The translations under genes were made by a program, and so were the position numbers. The notes under the pieces are model-generated. The model saw only the letters and a program-made list of their open reading frames with translations, was not told the DNA's origin and searched no databases. Below are positions 62,211 to 64,000 of a stretch of DNA of 64,000 bases, piece by piece. Each line of letters opens with the position of its first letter. The stretch's first letter is position 1. This DNA comes from Nansenia antarctica (taxonomy: Eukaryota > Chordata > Actinopteri > Argentiniformes > Microstomatidae): NCBI GenBank assembly GCA_963989245.1, contig OZ022342.1:12414297-12478296 (forward strand), written 5' to 3'.

Positions 62211-63690
62211 AGACACAACACACACTCCCATGCCTACAAATACTCTGAGAGACTTAAGAAATAGACTAAACAATGATCATTATTTTACTGGAGTGAAACA
62301 GATGTCAAGCAAACAGGATCGCTTCCCCCCATTCTGAGCAAACACAAGTCTTAAGCCTGTGTCCTCTGTATTGCCAACACATGTGACCGTCTCCTAACTA
62401 CCTGATGGAAACCAGCTACAGATACAAAAAGAAACAAACACGTAAACAACATTTTATTTGCCGATCAATCGTCAACTGTTTGGAATGTGCTATGTTTCAC
62501 TTAACATTTGAAACAATCTGTTCAAGGTGTCTTTAGGACGTTACAGTTGGGAGACCCACACTAGATAAGACTCCATAAACCCACTTAAGTGAGAGCTTAA
62601 GTCTCTGCATCGGCTCTAGGAGCCAACACAAGACTTCACATTACAGGCACGGTTACTCATCACACAAACATAATATTCCAACGAACCACCTCCACTACAC
62701 TTACACAATGGTTCCCATTAAATTAATAATAAGACACTGCAAGCCCATTTCGGAGTAATTATTATTAGGGATTAAGGATGTTGTTGTTGGAGAACTCCTG
62801 TTTGGTGGCTTAGGTTACATTTGGTTTAGGGAGGAGGGGGGCATCATAGGGGGGAAAAAAGTAATATGTAACCTTAGCAGTACTGGTCGTTTCCTGTAAT
62901 TGTGACTTCAAAGTAGCATAAAGACTCTGTAATGGGTATCTGGGTGTAGGAGTGAGTGCTTGACCCCTGAGACTAATTCTAAATATGAAGAGGGAACCAG
63001 ATTAATGTTCTCAAAGTGTAGTCATCGAGAAGAAAGAACTATTGAATTCAATCAAACTGTAATTTAAGAGCAAGGTCCATTTGGTGCATGACTGAGGAAC
63101 CAGTGGGGTGTCCATAAAGGCTCGAATTTGAGCCACCACTCACAGTGATAAATGTCACCTCTATAATGTCCCTGGAACACTGTACATACTCAAGCAAGCT
63201 AGAATGAAACACAGCTCCCTGTTGACATTTATAGTCTGGCTACCACAGCATGGCCTTACAGAGGATAGCTAAATAAACACAGGCATGCAGCTGGAGATCA
63301 GGTTCCTCTCTCAATGGCTGCTAAGACTCTGTGTTTGTAACTTAAACCCCAACCATCTAGTTTTTTTCTTAGTGTCTGGAAATGGGCTACTCTTTTAAGA
63401 TAAAGGTGGATTTACAAATAAGACCCACATTACACAGACTAGTCTCAACCAAGATTTACCATCTGCATGGGGTTTGTATTTCAAAGTAGGCCTCCGGTTA
63501 TGTGAAGGCCCATAATAAAAGCCAACACGACCATTGTAATATGACCTAGAGACACACATCTGATTACCCTGCATGAAATCACAAATCTGTCTCAATAACT
63601 TGGAAAACTGCGTGGTGCCTACAGCCTGTAGAGTCAGTAGGGTTGGGATTAAACATACCCAGACAGCAGACGATAGTCAGCATGACGTAG
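62211..63690. other. No gene seen
   Basis: AT-rich, complex. Small frames only. Confidence 0.5.
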
Positions 63691-63890
63691 GCGGTAGGGA
63701 TGTTACGCTCGACGCAGTAGTCACAGTAATCTTCCGACGCAATGTGCGTCGATACAAATGTATCGATGCTTGTGTCAAATTGGCAAAAAACACGTGACTA
63801 CTCGAAGAAAGATTCGTACGTCACACGAGCACATCTGACGCGTGTGTCAATCATTCCGCAGACGAGGCAGTGTTCCAAGTTTGGTACTGC
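63691..63890. other. CpG-rich patch, possible hAT-like fragment
   Basis: About 16 CpG sites occur in 200 bases, far above the surroundings. GTAGGGATGTTACGCTCGAC looks like a hAT-type end, and CGATACAAATGTATCG (63751-63766) is a palindrome with a two-base loop. ACGTGACTACTCGAAG follows. Low CpG decay suggests a recent insertion. The other end is not identified. Confidence 0.4.
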
Positions 63891-63908
63891 ATAAAATGAC
63901 CATGACCA

Positions 63909-64000
63909 TGACCTGACCAGCAGATGGCAGTATAGAACTGCTGTACCACGACCTGACCAGCAGATGGCAGTATAGGCAGTACCATGACCTGACCAGCAGA
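63909..64000 (+). repeat. Tandem repeat with CTCF-like motifs, cut by window end
   Basis: The unit GACCTGACCAGCAGATGGCA then GTATAG occurs at 63910, 63950 and 63985 (the last cut off). Spacing is 40 and then 35 bases. Each unit contains CCAGCAGATGGCAG (63917-63930, 63957-63970, 63992 onward), which fits the CTCF core consensus at nearly every position. Confidence 0.8.

Overview
The window looks like vertebrate, almost certainly teleost fish, nuclear DNA. It is AT-rich and dense in long (GT)n, (GA)n and (ATT)n microsatellites. It carries tRNA-derived SINE copies, Tc1/mariner, hAT and L2-like LINE remnants, and several palindromic MITEs. Some families (a Tc1-type end reading CAGTGCATT, and a MITE beginning CACCAGTGGAGGCTGG) resemble ones I associate with salmonid or pike-like fishes. 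That placement is from memory and weak. There is no operon, phage, plasmid or CRISPR structure. No complete host gene is visible: this is an intergenic or large-intron region.

Layout. 1-8 kb: a duplicated perfect palindrome, a 126-bp hairpin MITE, a SINE nested in a MITE, and long GT/GA tracts. 8-17 kb: a (GA)n tract, a LINE ORF tail, a minus-strand L2-like LINE whose insertion can be read against an empty paralogous copy at 16.6 kb, a Tc1 MITE and another (GA)n tract. 17-20 kb: fragments and one full copy of a TGTGACA-ended palindromic family, then a 309-bp MITE with perfect 27-bp inverted ends. 25-28 kb: duplicated minus-strand SINEs, a second SINE type with a clear 15-bp target duplication, a Tc1 transposase N-terminal remnant and a 108-bp minisatellite. 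28.8-29.1 kb: the only candidate host coding exon (minus strand, low confidence). 31-33 kb: an 879-bp hAT derivative that keeps only a BED-finger frame, and a Tc1 transposase C-terminal fossil with a nonsense codon. 38-44.5 kb: an L2-like C-terminal fossil, then a 2.65-kb composite in which two inverted Tc1-type arms enclose a hAT C-terminal fossil, a frameshifted THAP-finger fossil and a LINE insertion. 47.3-49.3 kb: an endonuclease-type LINE fossil split by an 836-bp repeat. 53-56 kb: a second full TGTGACA-family copy and a MITE with perfect 36-bp inverted ends. 61.3-62.2 kb: a 918-bp element with 20-bp inverted ends coding for a coiled-coil polypeptide. 63.7-64 kb: a CpG-rich patch and a tandem array of CTCF-like motifs cut by the window end.

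Nothing here forms a pathway. The coding content is transposon proteins in decay. The most interesting points are the THAP and BED DNA-binding domains left behind by transposons, the composite inverted-arm structure, the coiled-coil element at 61.3 kb, and the CTCF-like tandem array. I did not find an undescribed functional system I could defend.
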